Source: Devosia nitrariae
GTDB lineage: Bacteria; Pseudomonadota; Alphaproteobacteria; Rhizobiales; Devosiaceae
NCBI RefSeq assembly: GCF_030160115.1
Contig: NZ_BSNS01000011.1
Coordinates: 434,001 to 498,000, forward strand
Reading direction: 5' to 3'
Length of the DNA: 64,000 nucleotides
The notes under the pieces: generated by a model
The model's input: the letters and a program-made list of their open reading frames with translations, nothing else
Database searches by the model: none
What the model was told of the DNA's origin: nothing
Shown here: positions 46,348-54,879 of the stretch, piece after piece
Layout of the letters: each line of letters starts with the position of its first letter
Numbering within the stretch: position 1 is the first letter of the stretch
Position numbers and translations under genes: made by a program

Positions 46348-47385
46348 CTACATGCCGAAGATTTCGTTCCAGCGGTCGACCCAGCCACCCTTGGCGGCGT
46401 TCATCTTGGTATAGTCGATGCGCTGCAGGCCGGCGATGACATCGGCGCCATAGGTCCAAAGCGCTGCCTGTTCCGGGGTGAGAGTGACCGAAGTATTGAC
46501 CGGAGCGTCGACACCTTCCTCGGCCAGCGTCTGCTGGATTTCCGGGGAGAGGATGAAGTTGATGAACTCATGGGCGAGATCGACCTCGACGGCACCGACC
46601 GGGATGTTGACCGTGTTGAGGGTGGCGATCGAGCCCTCTTCGAGGTCGGCCCAGACAACGGAGGGAACGGCCGCCTGAATCTGCGCCAGCGTGAAGTCCT
46701 GCGCGATGGCGGCGCTGACCTCTCCGGTCGAGAAGAGATTGATCATCTCTGAGCCGGTATTGTAGTTCTTGACGACGTTGGGCTGCAGCTCGGCGACGGC
46801 GGTGAAGGCTGCATCGGGATCCTCATAGGCGTCGACGCCGGCATGCTCGCCGGCCTTCAGAACGACCATCGGACCGGCAGTGGTAGTGATGCCCGGCAGC
46901 GAAAGCGAGGCGGCCAGATCCTCGCGCCAGAGATCGTCCCACGAGGTAATCGGCGGATCGACCTTTTCGGCATCGTAGACGATGCCGACGCGCCCGATGG
47001 TGTAGGCCGGGCCGTATTCGCCCTGCGGCGCCTGGGCCAGCTCGTAGATGCCCTCGATATTGGGGATCTTGGAGCGGTCGACGGGCTGGAAGAGGCCCAG
47101 CTCGATGCCGGTCTGCGAGAAACTGTCGGAGAAATAGGCGACGTCGACGCCAGAACCGCCGCGAATCTGCAGCTTATTGAGCCGATCGGCGTTGTTGCCG
47201 GTCTCGAAGACCATCTCACAATCACACATCTCGCGGAACGGCGCGAGGACGATGGCTTCGAGCTTTTCGCCGTTGAAGCCCCACCAGGAAATGGTGAGCG
47301 TCTTCGATTGCGCGAGGGCAGGCGTGGCCGCGAGCGCTGTCGTGGCGGCAAGCGCCAGGACGAGGGACTTCCCGAGAGTGTGCAT
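46348..47385 (-). CDS. ABC transporter binding protein, PotD type
   Basis: A 345-residue periplasmic protein. The ATG at 47385 (AAGGAAA upstream) begins a signal peptide MHTLGKSLVLALAATTALAA with cleavage near ALAQ-S; in-frame codons further upstream show no homology. The mature start LTISWWGFNGEKLEAIVLAPF is typical of spermidine/putrescine-binding proteins. The linked enzymes hint that the ligand is not a polyamine but a nucleoside-like or amidine compound; that is inference. Confidence 0.92.
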   Translation of the reverse strand: MHTLGKSLVLALAATTALAATPALAQSKTLTISWWGFNGEKLEAIVLAPFREMCDCEMVFETGNNADRLNKLQIRGGSGVDVAYFSDSFSQTGIELGLFQPVDRSKIPNIEGIYELAQAPQGEYGPAYTIGRVGIVYDAEKVDPPITSWDDLWREDLAASLSLPGITTTAGPMVVLKAGEHAGVDAYEDPDAAFTAVAELQPNVVKNYNTGSEMINLFSTGEVSAAIAQDFTLAQIQAAVPSVVWADLEEGSIATLNTVNIPVGAVEVDLAHEFINFILSPEIQQTLAEEGVDAPVNTSVTLTPEQAALWTYGADVIAGLQRIDYTKMNAAKGGWVDRWNEIFGM

Positions 47386-47564
47386 GTTGAGCTGTTTCCT
47401 TTTCGCATCGCGGAAGGGGGCATCCGCCGACGCCGCTGATGACGGCATCCTGTAGGGAAGCAGCCTATTTTTGGGGCGGAAGCCATGCAAGCCCAATGTT
47501 TGGGCTTGGTGTCCAGTGAAGCGCTTTATCACCACTGTTTGCGGGTTTGCGATGGAGCTTTCTA

Positions 47565-48599
47565 CTATGCTCGATGGCTTCGATAGATACTGTCCAATGC
47601 CCGCGCCACTGTCTCCAGTTGCTCGGCGCCGGCATCGAAGCCCGTGCCTTCGCTCAACTGTCGCGCCCAATGCATCGCTGCGCGTCCGCCCCAGTCGTCG
47701 GGAGGTTCGGTGAGGAGTTCCCGGCTGGTCCCGGTATAGGCTTCGGCGATGAAGTCGTAGAAGGAGCCGCCGCGGTTGTGGAAACCGGCGCCACCATGCG
47801 TGCCGTAGAAGCAGGCACCGATCTCGGCATCGCACCCGGCATTGAGCCGCCACGAGCAGGAGAGTCGGACCACCGCGTCGTTTTCGAGTGTCAGCGACGC
47901 CTCGGCGAAGTCCTCAACGTTGGCGGAGGAGTTGCGCAGCGGCTCACCACCCGAATAGAGGCGGCTCGAGACGGAGCCGATCTGCGGGAAGTCCATGACC
48001 CAGAGCGCCAGGTCGATGAGGTGGATGCCGAGGTCCATTACGCACCCGCCGCCGGAAAGGGCCTTGTCGTAGAACCAGGGCTTGTCCGGTCCGTAGGCGT
48101 TGTGAAAGACGAGATCGGCGGCGAAGACCTTGCCGAGCGCGTCCGATTGGATGCGCTCGCGGATCGCCGTCATCGCCCGGGTGAAGCGGTAGGAGAGGTC
48201 GACGCCCAGCAGCCGGTCGGCGTGGCGCGCTGCCGCGACCACGGCCGCGACTTCCGCTTCGTCGCGCCCCAGCGGCTTTTGGCAGAAGACGGCAAGGCCT
48301 TGTTCGAGCGCGGCAATGGACTGCTCGGCATGCAGCGCGCTTGGCGTCGCGATAACGATGCCGTCGAGCTCCTGCTCGAGCAGGGCATCGAACGACGGCA
48401 CGATCTCGGCCTCGGGCGCAAGCTTCCGTGCCTCCTCGGCCATTTCCGGGGAGGGATCGGCAACGGCCGCGGCGGTGACCAGCCCGGCCTCGATCAGGGC
48501 CTGCATGCGATGCCGGCCGATCCAGCCGACGCCGAGGAAACCAACGCGCGGAAGCCCGGCTGCCGCGGCCTCGGCGTTTCTGCGTTGTTCCGCAATCAT
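47565..48599 (-). CDS. Gfo/Idh/MocA-family oxidoreductase
   Basis: A 344-residue NAD(P)-dependent sugar dehydrogenase-like enzyme. The Rossmann motif is VGFLGVGWIGRHRM (about 19-32). The usual EKP motif reads QKP (VFCQKPLGRD), keeping the catalytic Lys; GGGCVMDLGIHLIDLALWV carries the conserved Asp and His. The start at 48599 overlaps the preceding stop (ATGA). Last gene of the ugd operon, so it likely oxidises or reduces a nucleotide sugar or sugar precursor. Confidence 0.92.
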   Translation of the reverse strand: MIAEQRRNAEAAAAGLPRVGFLGVGWIGRHRMQALIEAGLVTAAAVADPSPEMAEEARKLAPEAEIVPSFDALLEQELDGIVIATPSALHAEQSIAALEQGLAVFCQKPLGRDEAEVAAVVAAARHADRLLGVDLSYRFTRAMTAIRERIQSDALGKVFAADLVFHNAYGPDKPWFYDKALSGGGCVMDLGIHLIDLALWVMDFPQIGSVSSRLYSGGEPLRNSSANVEDFAEASLTLENDAVVRLSCSWRLNAGCDAEIGACFYGTHGGAGFHNRGGSFYDFIAEAYTGTSRELLTEPPDDWGGRAAMHWARQLSEGTGFDAGAEQLETVARALDSIYRSHRA

Positions 48600-49582
48600 T
48601 GGTAGATCACCAGCGCCTTCAGGAAGCCGTCCGGGCGGTCGCGTGTCATGTCGAGTGCGGTGCCGAGCTCCTCGAGCGGGAATCGGTGCGTATAGAGCGA
48701 GGAGGGGTCGAGCCGGCCGGCCTCCATCGCAGCCACGGCGTCGCGCACGCCTTGAGCGTAGACCCGCTGGTCGCGCTCGTGGGCGTTGATCACGTCGAGG
48801 CCGCGCCAGTTCCAGAGCTGCATGTTGATCTGCCGGGGGCCGTCCTGATGGTAGCCGGCGATGATCAGCCGGCCGCGCTCGCGGGTGAGTTCGGCGGCGA
48901 GGTCCAGCGGCCACTGCTTGCCGACCGCCTCGATGACCCGGTCGCAGAAGCGGCCGCCGGTCAGGGACTTCACCTTCTCGATGATCTGCCAGTGGTCGTC
49001 CATGGCGATCGTCTCGGCGGCGCCCATGCGGCGGGCTACCTCGAGGGCTGAGGGCCTGCGGGAGATGGCGATGACATGCGCACCCGCATTGCTTGCCAAC
49101 TGCGTCAGCAACGCGCCGAGGAAGCCTATGCCGACAATGGCGACAGTCTGCCCCGGCCGGATGTCGCTGCGGGTGAAAATGTTCATTGCGCAGCCGAGCG
49201 GCTCTCCCGGCACCGGCGCCCCATCGAGCGCGGCCGGCAGCGGCACCACCGCCTCGGCATCAGCCACATCATGGGTGGCATAGGCATGGTAGGAGAGTGA
49301 GGCGACCCGGTCGCCGATTGACAGCTTCTCTACATCGGGGCCGACAGCATCGACAACGCCCCAACCCTCGTGGCCGAGGCCGCCGGGTTCCGTCGGAAAC
49401 CGCATCCAGTCCGGTCCAGCCCAAGGCTCGAGATTCGAGGCGCAGACCCCGCACCCTTCGAGCGCAATCCGCACCTGACCGGGGCCGAGCTCAGGCAGGG
49501 GCAGCGTTTCGACGTGCATCGTACCGGCCGCAGTGACGACCGCGGCGCGCATGGTGCCGGCGTCGGTCAAGACCTCGCTCAT
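48596..49582 (-). CDS. Zinc-type alcohol dehydrogenase (MDR family)
   Basis: A 328-residue medium-chain dehydrogenase. The catalytic-zinc region is GCGVCASNLEPW and GLGHEGWGVVDAVG; the nucleotide loop is VAIVGIGFLGALLTQLA. The structural-zinc four-Cys lobe is absent. The start at 49582 has GGGGAG seven bases before it; 49606 is an alternative. It lies between an 87-residue conserved protein and the Gfo/Idh gene; a sugar or polyol substrate is plausible. Confidence 0.91.
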   Translation of the reverse strand: MSEVLTDAGTMRAAVVTAAGTMHVETLPLPELGPGQVRIALEGCGVCASNLEPWAGPDWMRFPTEPGGLGHEGWGVVDAVGPDVEKLSIGDRVASLSYHAYATHDVADAEAVVPLPAALDGAPVPGEPLGCAMNIFTRSDIRPGQTVAIVGIGFLGALLTQLASNAGAHVIAISRRPSALEVARRMGAAETIAMDDHWQIIEKVKSLTGGRFCDRVIEAVGKQWPLDLAAELTRERGRLIIAGYHQDGPRQINMQLWNWRGLDVINAHERDQRVYAQGVRDAVAAMEAGRLDPSSLYTHRFPLEELGTALDMTRDRPDGFLKALVIYQ

Positions 49583-49602
49583 GGACTGCTCCCCAAGATC
49601 CA

Positions 49603-49866
49603 TCACGTGCGGTCGACGAATTTGTTGAACCGGCTGGTGCCCCCGTCCTCGGTCTTGTCCTGGTGGAGGAAAGCGAGCCGGTTCTCATCGAATATCCTGA
49701 AGAATTCCTCCCATGAGATCTGCTGCAGGTTCTCCTCGGGCTCGCCGAAGTCGATGCGCAGGATCCCGCCGGGCCGGTCGGTTCGGACGGCGGCCGGATT
49801 GCCATCGCGGGCTTCGGCCCACTTGCGGATGTCGTCATGGCTGGTGGTGGTCTGAGCGGTGCTCAT
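49603..49866 (-). CDS. Small conserved protein of unknown function
   Basis: An 87-residue soluble protein beginning MSTAQTTTSHDDIRKWAEAR and containing GGILRIDFGEP and ISWEEFFRIFDENRLAFLHQD. It resembles a small conserved protein often seen in Rhizobiales, sometimes mislabelled as a glucan branching enzyme. No catalytic motif is visible. It sits between ugd and the zinc dehydrogenase and would be co-induced with them from the EcfG-like promoter. Confidence 0.85.
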   Translation of the reverse strand: MSTAQTTTSHDDIRKWAEARDGNPAAVRTDRPGGILRIDFGEPEENLQQISWEEFFRIFDENRLAFLHQDKTEDGGTSRFNKFVDRT

Positions 49867-49890
49867 TTGGGCGGGCTCCTTCCGTTTGAT

Positions 49891-51261
49891 TTAAGCGGGT
49901 GAAGCGGCGATGCCGACGCGGTCGGTGAGACTTGCGCTGCCGGACCGGCGCGCGGCATCGATCGCGGGACGGCCGATGCTGACATAGCGCAGGCCATGCC
50001 TGATAACTTCGCTGGGCGCGAATATGTTGCGCAGGTCCATGAGCGTGTGACCGGCCATCAGGCCCGCCAGGCGCTCGAGGTCGAGGTCACGGTAGTCGGG
50101 CCAGTCGGTGAGGATGACGGCAAGATCGGCGCCGATCGCGGCTTCGTAGGCGGTATCGCACCAAACCACCTTATCGAGTTGCCCGGCCGGCGGGTGAGCT
50201 TTGGGGTCGTGCGCGCGCACGACAAGTCCCGCTTCCTGCAGCAGGGGAATGATGGTCAGGGCAGGGGACTCGCGAACGTCATCCGTGTTGGCCTTGAAGG
50301 CGACGCCCAGGATCGCCACGCGGCGACGCGCCGGTGCCGGCCCGGCTTCTCGAAGGATGCGGTGGGCGAGCTCGCGCTTGCGTTCCTCGTTCTTGTCGAT
50401 CAGCGCCTCGATGAGATGCTGAGGAGCCGAAAGTCGTCGGCCGGTATGGGCGAATGAGCGGATATCCTTGGGAAAGCACGACCCACCGAAGCCGGGACCG
50501 GGCGCGAGGAACGCCGGACCGATGCGCTTGTCGAGGCCGATGCCCTTGGCAACGTAATCGACGTCGCCGCCGGCGCTTTCGCACAGGTCCGCCACCTGGT
50601 TGATGAAGCCGATCTTGAGGGCAAGAAGGGCGTTGGCGGCGTACTTGGTGATCTCTGCGTTGATCGTCGACGTCGAAATTAGAGGAATGCCCTTGTCGAT
50701 GAGCGGTTCATAGACCTCTTCCAGAAGGGTGCGCGAGCGGTCGTCGTCAGCGCCGATGACGATGCGGTCCGTTTCCATGAAATCGGCGATCGCCGAACCC
50801 TCCCGCAGGAACTCCGGGTTGGACGCGACCCGCACGCGGCTGCCGCCGCGCCGGCCGCAAACGAGCTGCCGGATTCTGTGGGCGGTGCCCGGTGGAACGG
50901 TAGACTTGAGCACCAGGAGCGCGCCCGGACGCAGGAGCCGGGCCGTTTCCAGCGCGGCCGCCTCCACCTGTGTCAGGTCAGCATCGCCATCTTGCCGGGC
51001 TGGGGTTCCGACGGTGATGAAGACGACGTCCGCCGACCGCACCGGCCTATTGGGCCGGGCCGCAAAATGCAGACGCCGCTTGGCCATTTGGACTTTGACC
51101 AGTTCGGCCAGACCCGGCTCGAAGACTGGCAGTTCATGTCGCTTGAGCGCGGCGATCCTCTCAGCATCGAGGTCGACACAGGTGATCTCGTGCCCGAGGT
51201 CTGCCAGGCACGCGCCGGTCGTCAATCCGACATAACCGGTCCCGATCATCACGATCTTCAT
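49891..51261 (-). CDS. ugd: UDP-glucose 6-dehydrogenase
   Basis: A 456-residue enzyme converting UDP-glucose to UDP-glucuronate with NAD. MKIVMIGTGYVGLTTGACLA is the N-terminal Rossmann motif; the catalytic Cys262 lies in GFGGSCFPKD; the C-terminal UDP-binding domain is complete. The ATG at 51261 is preceded by GAGG. UDP-glucuronate is the substrate of the UDP-glucuronate decarboxylase encoded at 59.4 kb, linking the two arms of the locus. An EcfG-type promoter lies just upstream. Confidence 0.95.
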   Translation of the reverse strand: MKIVMIGTGYVGLTTGACLADLGHEITCVDLDAERIAALKRHELPVFEPGLAELVKVQMAKRRLHFAARPNRPVRSADVVFITVGTPARQDGDADLTQVEAAALETARLLRPGALLVLKSTVPPGTAHRIRQLVCGRRGGSRVRVASNPEFLREGSAIADFMETDRIVIGADDDRSRTLLEEVYEPLIDKGIPLISTSTINAEITKYAANALLALKIGFINQVADLCESAGGDVDYVAKGIGLDKRIGPAFLAPGPGFGGSCFPKDIRSFAHTGRRLSAPQHLIEALIDKNEERKRELAHRILREAGPAPARRRVAILGVAFKANTDDVRESPALTIIPLLQEAGLVVRAHDPKAHPPAGQLDKVVWCDTAYEAAIGADLAVILTDWPDYRDLDLERLAGLMAGHTLMDLRNIFAPSEVIRHGLRYVSIGRPAIDAARRSGSASLTDRVGIAASPA

Positions 51262-51291
51262 GGGTTTGCCTCGTTGTTCTGTCGTGAAGCA

Positions 51292-51316
51292 AACGGACCC
51301 ATTCAAGGCCGGTTCC
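51292..51316 (-). promoter_or_regulatory. EcfG-type general-stress promoter upstream of ugd
   Basis: On the minus strand, GGAAC (51316-51312), a 16-base spacer and CGTT (51295-51292) match the EcfG consensus exactly, 30 bases before the ugd start codon. It would drive ugd, the small protein and both dehydrogenases. Confidence 0.72.
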
Positions 51317-51748
51317 TGAACAAGTCATTGAAGAAGTTGAAGAAGAAGAAGCGGCCTTGGAGGCGGGACCGGCGGCTGTTGCTCGTTGGGCGCAGCAAGC
51401 GCAGCTAAGTGGCCGGCTCTCCAGCAAGAACGGCTCAAATCACGATTGGTACAAAATGTGATCGCCGACCTTAACCCGCGTTAGCCAGACGATGCCGGGG
51501 TCGATCTCTAGCGGACGCGTCTGCCGGCCGACCCGGAGGTGCAGGCGGACGGAGGCCGGCAGGTTCATCTTCCCCTGACTGTGCGCCGGAGGCCGCCTCG
51601 CCCCGTGACCGCCAAGACGGCACCGGGGCGCGAACGGCAGGCCTCGCCGCCGCGGAAGCCTTGGATGGCGCTGGGGCCAGCTCGGAACCCTCGGGGTTCT
51701 CAACCCTTCCTGCTGCACGGAAACGTCCAATCCAATCGGGGTCAACAC
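51317..51748. other. Divergent intergenic region of the glycan locus
   Basis: It separates ugd (minus) from the epimerase operon (plus). It contains a purine-rich GAA-repeat tract (about 51329-51352) and a possible 42-codon minus-strand frame (51440-51568, MNLPASVRLHLRVGRQTRPL...) with a weak ribosome site that I cannot confirm. Several long frames here are overlaps of real genes. The operon promoter should lie here, but no EcfG motif was found on the plus strand. Confidence 0.5.
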
Positions 51749-52855
51749 GTGAAGAACATTCTCATTACCGGCGGCTGCGGCTTCGTCGGACGCCATGTCA
51801 GCGAGGAATTGCTGGCCAGCGGCTATCAGGTTCGCGTCCTCGACGCTCTCATCGACCAGGTGCATGCGGACGCGGAAGTCCGTATTCCCTCCGGCGTGAA
51901 TCTCATCAGGGCCGATGTCCGCGACAAGAGCGCTGTCAGCGAAGCGCTCGTCGGCATCGACGGGGTCGTCCATCTCGCCGCCGAGGTCGGTGTCGGCCAG
52001 TCCATGTACGAGATCGCGCGTTATGTGAGCGGCAACGACCTGGGCACCGCGGTGCTGCTGGAGGCGATGATCGACACTCCGGTGCGCCGGATCGTGGTGG
52101 CCTCCTCCATGAGCGTCTACGGAGAGGGCCTTTATGTTTCGCGCAGCGGCGAGCGCTTCGAGCGGGTCCGGCGCAGGCCCGGCGACATCAGGAACGGCCG
52201 CTGGAATCCTGTCGGCCCGGGCGGCGAAGAGCTGATGCCCGCACCGACCGACGAGCAGAAGCCTGTCGACCTCGCTTCGATCTATGCGCTCACCAAATAC
52301 GCCCAGGAGCGTGCCGTGCTGATCTTCGGCGAGGCCTACGACGTCAACGCGGTGGCGCTGCGGCTCTTCAACGTCTTCGGTCCGGGCCAGGCACTCTCCA
52401 ATCCCTATACGGGCGTGCTCGCCAACTTCGCCTCGCGCCTCGCCAACCGCCAGTCCCCGACCATCTTCGAGGACGGCCGTCAGCGGCGCGACTTTGTGCA
52501 TGTGCGTGACGTCGCCCGCGCGTTCCGCCTGGCCCTGGAGCAGGTGGAGGCACCGGGCCACGTCATCAACGTCGGCAGCGGTGAGGCCTATACCATAGCC
52601 GAGGTTGCAACCCTTCTGGCCGAGGCGATGGGCGTGCCCGAGATCACCCCGGAAATCCTCGGCAAGGCCCGCTCCGGCGATATCCGTAACTGTTTCGCCG
52701 ACATCTCCAAGGCCCGCGATCTCCTGGGGTTCGAGCCTCAGCATCGTCTCCAATCTGCCCTTAGAGAACTTGCGGACTGGGTGCGGCAGGCGCGTGCCAT
52801 CGATCGCGGCGCCGAAATGCGGCGACAGCTCGAAGCGAGGGGGTTGGTGTCATGA
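51749..52855 (+). CDS. NAD-dependent sugar epimerase, WbiB-like
   Basis: A 368-residue extended SDR starting at GTG 51749. TGGCGFVGRHVSEELL is the NAD motif; Tyr179-x3-Lys183 (SIYALTK) is the active site. ALSNPYTGVLANFASRL and FEDGRQRRDFVHVRDVARAF resemble dTDP-L-rhamnose 4-epimerase (WbiB), which makes dTDP-6-deoxytalose. The exact nucleotide sugar is inference. First gene of an eight-gene operon; the next start overlaps its stop. Confidence 0.9.
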   Translation: MKNILITGGCGFVGRHVSEELLASGYQVRVLDALIDQVHADAEVRIPSGVNLIRADVRDKSAVSEALVGIDGVVHLAAEVGVGQSMYEIARYVSGNDLGTAVLLEAMIDTPVRRIVVASSMSVYGEGLYVSRSGERFERVRRRPGDIRNGRWNPVGPGGEELMPAPTDEQKPVDLASIYALTKYAQERAVLIFGEAYDVNAVALRLFNVFGPGQALSNPYTGVLANFASRLANRQSPTIFEDGRQRRDFVHVRDVARAFRLALEQVEAPGHVINVGSGEAYTIAEVATLLAEAMGVPEITPEILGKARSGDIRNCFADISKARDLLGFEPQHRLQSALRELADWVRQARAIDRGAEMRRQLEARGLVS

Positions 52856-54879
52856 GCGCAAGCCGTCAATCTCACAATGCCCGGCGCTACGGTTTCGTCG
52901 AGTGGTTCCGGCCGGGCGAGTACGAGCGCACCGAGGAGATCCTGCCCGATCTCATCGCCTCGGGCGCGAGCTACTTGCGCACCCACCTCTCATGGGCCGA
53001 GTACCTTGCGCCCGGCGGCGAGGCCTGGTTCGACTGGCTGATGCCCCGGCTCGGGCGCGACCTCGACCTGCTGCCCTGCGTGCACTATACGCCGCCCTCT
53101 CGCTCCCGCACCGGGCGATCCTCCGGAGCGCCGGTCGTCCTCAAGGATTACGCCGACTTCGTCGACCATGTCCTCAATCGTTACGGCAAGTATTTCCGCC
53201 ATATCGAGCTCTGGAACGAACCTAACAACCTTCTCGACTGGGATTGGCGGGCCGACGGCGATTTCGCCCTTTTTTGCGAGATGATCGGCAACGCTGCCTA
53301 TTGGAGCCAGCACCGCGGTTGGAAGCCGGTGCTCGGTGGGCCGTGTCCCTTCGATCCCTATTGGCTCGACCTCATGGGCAATCGCGGATTGCTCTCGGTG
53401 GTCGACGCCGTCGGCTTCCACGGTTTCCCCGGCACCTGGGATAGCGAGGCCGGCACCTGGGGCGGGTGGGACCTGCATCTGGGCGAGATGCGCACCATTC
53501 TCGACCGTTACAACCGCAAGGCCGAGATCTGGATCACGGAGACGGGGTATTCGACCTGGCGCAACGACGAGGTTGAGCAGGCGCGGCGCTTTGCCAAGGC
53601 CCTCAGCGTTCCGGCGGATCGCATGTACTGGTACAGCTGGCGCGACGTGCCGGCCAATGTGCCGGTGCAGGAAGGCCTGTGGTTCGATCCGCGCCACTAC
53701 CATTTGGGCGCGGTCGACGAGAACAACCAGCCCAAGCTCCTCGCCCGGCTGCTGACTGAGGGCGGCGTCAAGCGGCTCGAGCAGGTCGCCCAGATCTCCG
53801 CACCGATGCTCTTGACGCGCGCGGCCCCGATCGTGGTTACCGGCGGCAGCGGCTTCATCGGCTCCAATCTCGCCGGTAGCCTCCTCTCGGACGGGGAGGA
53901 GGTGGTGGTGCTCGACAACCTCAGCCGTCCGGGAGTGGACCAGAACCTCGCTTGGCTGAGCGATCGGCACGGCGACAGGGTCCACCCGTTTCTTGCCGAT
54001 GTGCGCGACCTGCAGGGCATCGAAGCAGCCTTTGCCGATGCCAAGGCGGTTTTTCACCTTGCCGCGCAGACGGCGGTGACGACGAGCCTCACCCAGCCGG
54101 TCGACGATTTCGAGATCAACGCCCGCGGCACGCTCAATGTGCTCGAGGCTGTGCGCAAGGCCGGCAAGGGCGCGCCCGTCGTCTTCGCCAGTACCAACAA
54201 GGTCTATGGCGCGCTCGAGGACATGCCCATGGCAATGCGCCGTGGCCGCTACGAGCCCGCCGACGAACTGACCAGCGCGCGCGGCATCGGCGAGGATCGC
54301 AAGCTCGACTTCTGCACGCCCTATGGCTGTTCCAAGGGAGTGGCCGATCAGTACGTGCTCGACTACGCCCAGTCCTATGGCCTGAAGACAGCCGTCCTGC
54401 GCATGAGCTGCATCTACGGGCCTCGCCAGTTCGGCACCGAGGATCAGGGCTGGGTCGCGCACTTCCTGATCCGGGCCCTGAAGGGCGAGCCGATCACCAT
54501 CTATGGCGACGGTCAGCAGGTGCGCGACGTGCTGCACGTTTCCGATGCCGTCGCCGCCTACCGGGGGGTGCTCGCTGGCATCGACCGCCTCAGCGGACGC
54601 GCCTTCAACCTCGGCGGCGGGCCGAGGAACGCGGTCAGCCTGAAGATGGTGCTGGCTGAGATCGAACGCGTGACGGGAAGTCCGATCGCGGCGGACTACG
54701 AGGAGTGGCGCGCCGGTGACCAACTCTATTTCGTCGCCGATACCGCCCGGCTCGAGGCAGAAATCGGCTGGAAAGTGGCAATCGGCTGGAAGGATGGGCT
54801 GCGCGACCTCGCCGCATGGCTTGAACGCAATCGTATCGCGCGTGCACCCCGCACCGAGAAGCGGAGGGCCACGGCATGA
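52852..54879 (+). CDS. Fusion of clan-A glycosidase-like domain and SDR sugar epimerase
   Basis: A 675-residue two-part protein. Residues 1-310 form a TIM-barrel glycosidase-like domain with a candidate acid/base Glu123 in ELWNEPNN and nucleophile Glu230 in WITETGYS, as in GH39/GH5-type clan A enzymes. Residues 326-660 are an extended SDR with TGGSGFIGSNL (about 330-340) and Tyr491-x3-Lys495; CIYGPRQFGTEDQGWVAHF resembles CDP-paratose 2-epimerase. Continuous reading frame, no signal peptide, so cytoplasmic. Joining a glycoside cleaving (or transferring) domain with a nucleotide-sugar epimerase is unusual. Coupled by ATGA to genes on both sides. Confidence 0.9.
   Translation: MSASRQSHNARRYGFVEWFRPGEYERTEEILPDLIASGASYLRTHLSWAEYLAPGGEAWFDWLMPRLGRDLDLLPCVHYTPPSRSRTGRSSGAPVVLKDYADFVDHVLNRYGKYFRHIELWNEPNNLLDWDWRADGDFALFCEMIGNAAYWSQHRGWKPVLGGPCPFDPYWLDLMGNRGLLSVVDAVGFHGFPGTWDSEAGTWGGWDLHLGEMRTILDRYNRKAEIWITETGYSTWRNDEVEQARRFAKALSVPADRMYWYSWRDVPANVPVQEGLWFDPRHYHLGAVDENNQPKLLARLLTEGGVKRLEQVAQISAPMLLTRAAPIVVTGGSGFIGSNLAGSLLSDGEEVVVLDNLSRPGVDQNLAWLSDRHGDRVHPFLADVRDLQGIEAAFADAKAVFHLAAQTAVTTSLTQPVDDFEINARGTLNVLEAVRKAGKGAPVVFASTNKVYGALEDMPMAMRRGRYEPADELTSARGIGEDRKLDFCTPYGCSKGVADQYVLDYAQSYGLKTAVLRMSCIYGPRQFGTEDQGWVAHFLIRALKGEPITIYGDGQQVRDVLHVSDAVAAYRGVLAGIDRLSGRAFNLGGGPRNAVSLKMVLAEIERVTGSPIAADYEEWRAGDQLYFVADTARLEAEIGWKVAIGWKDGLRDLAAWLERNRIARAPRTEKRRATA

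Noticed and set aside
51329..51352. GAA-repeat tract read as a Phe-rich or Lys-rich peptide
   Set aside because: The short frames have no credible start or ribosome site; it is simple-sequence DNA in a promoter region.
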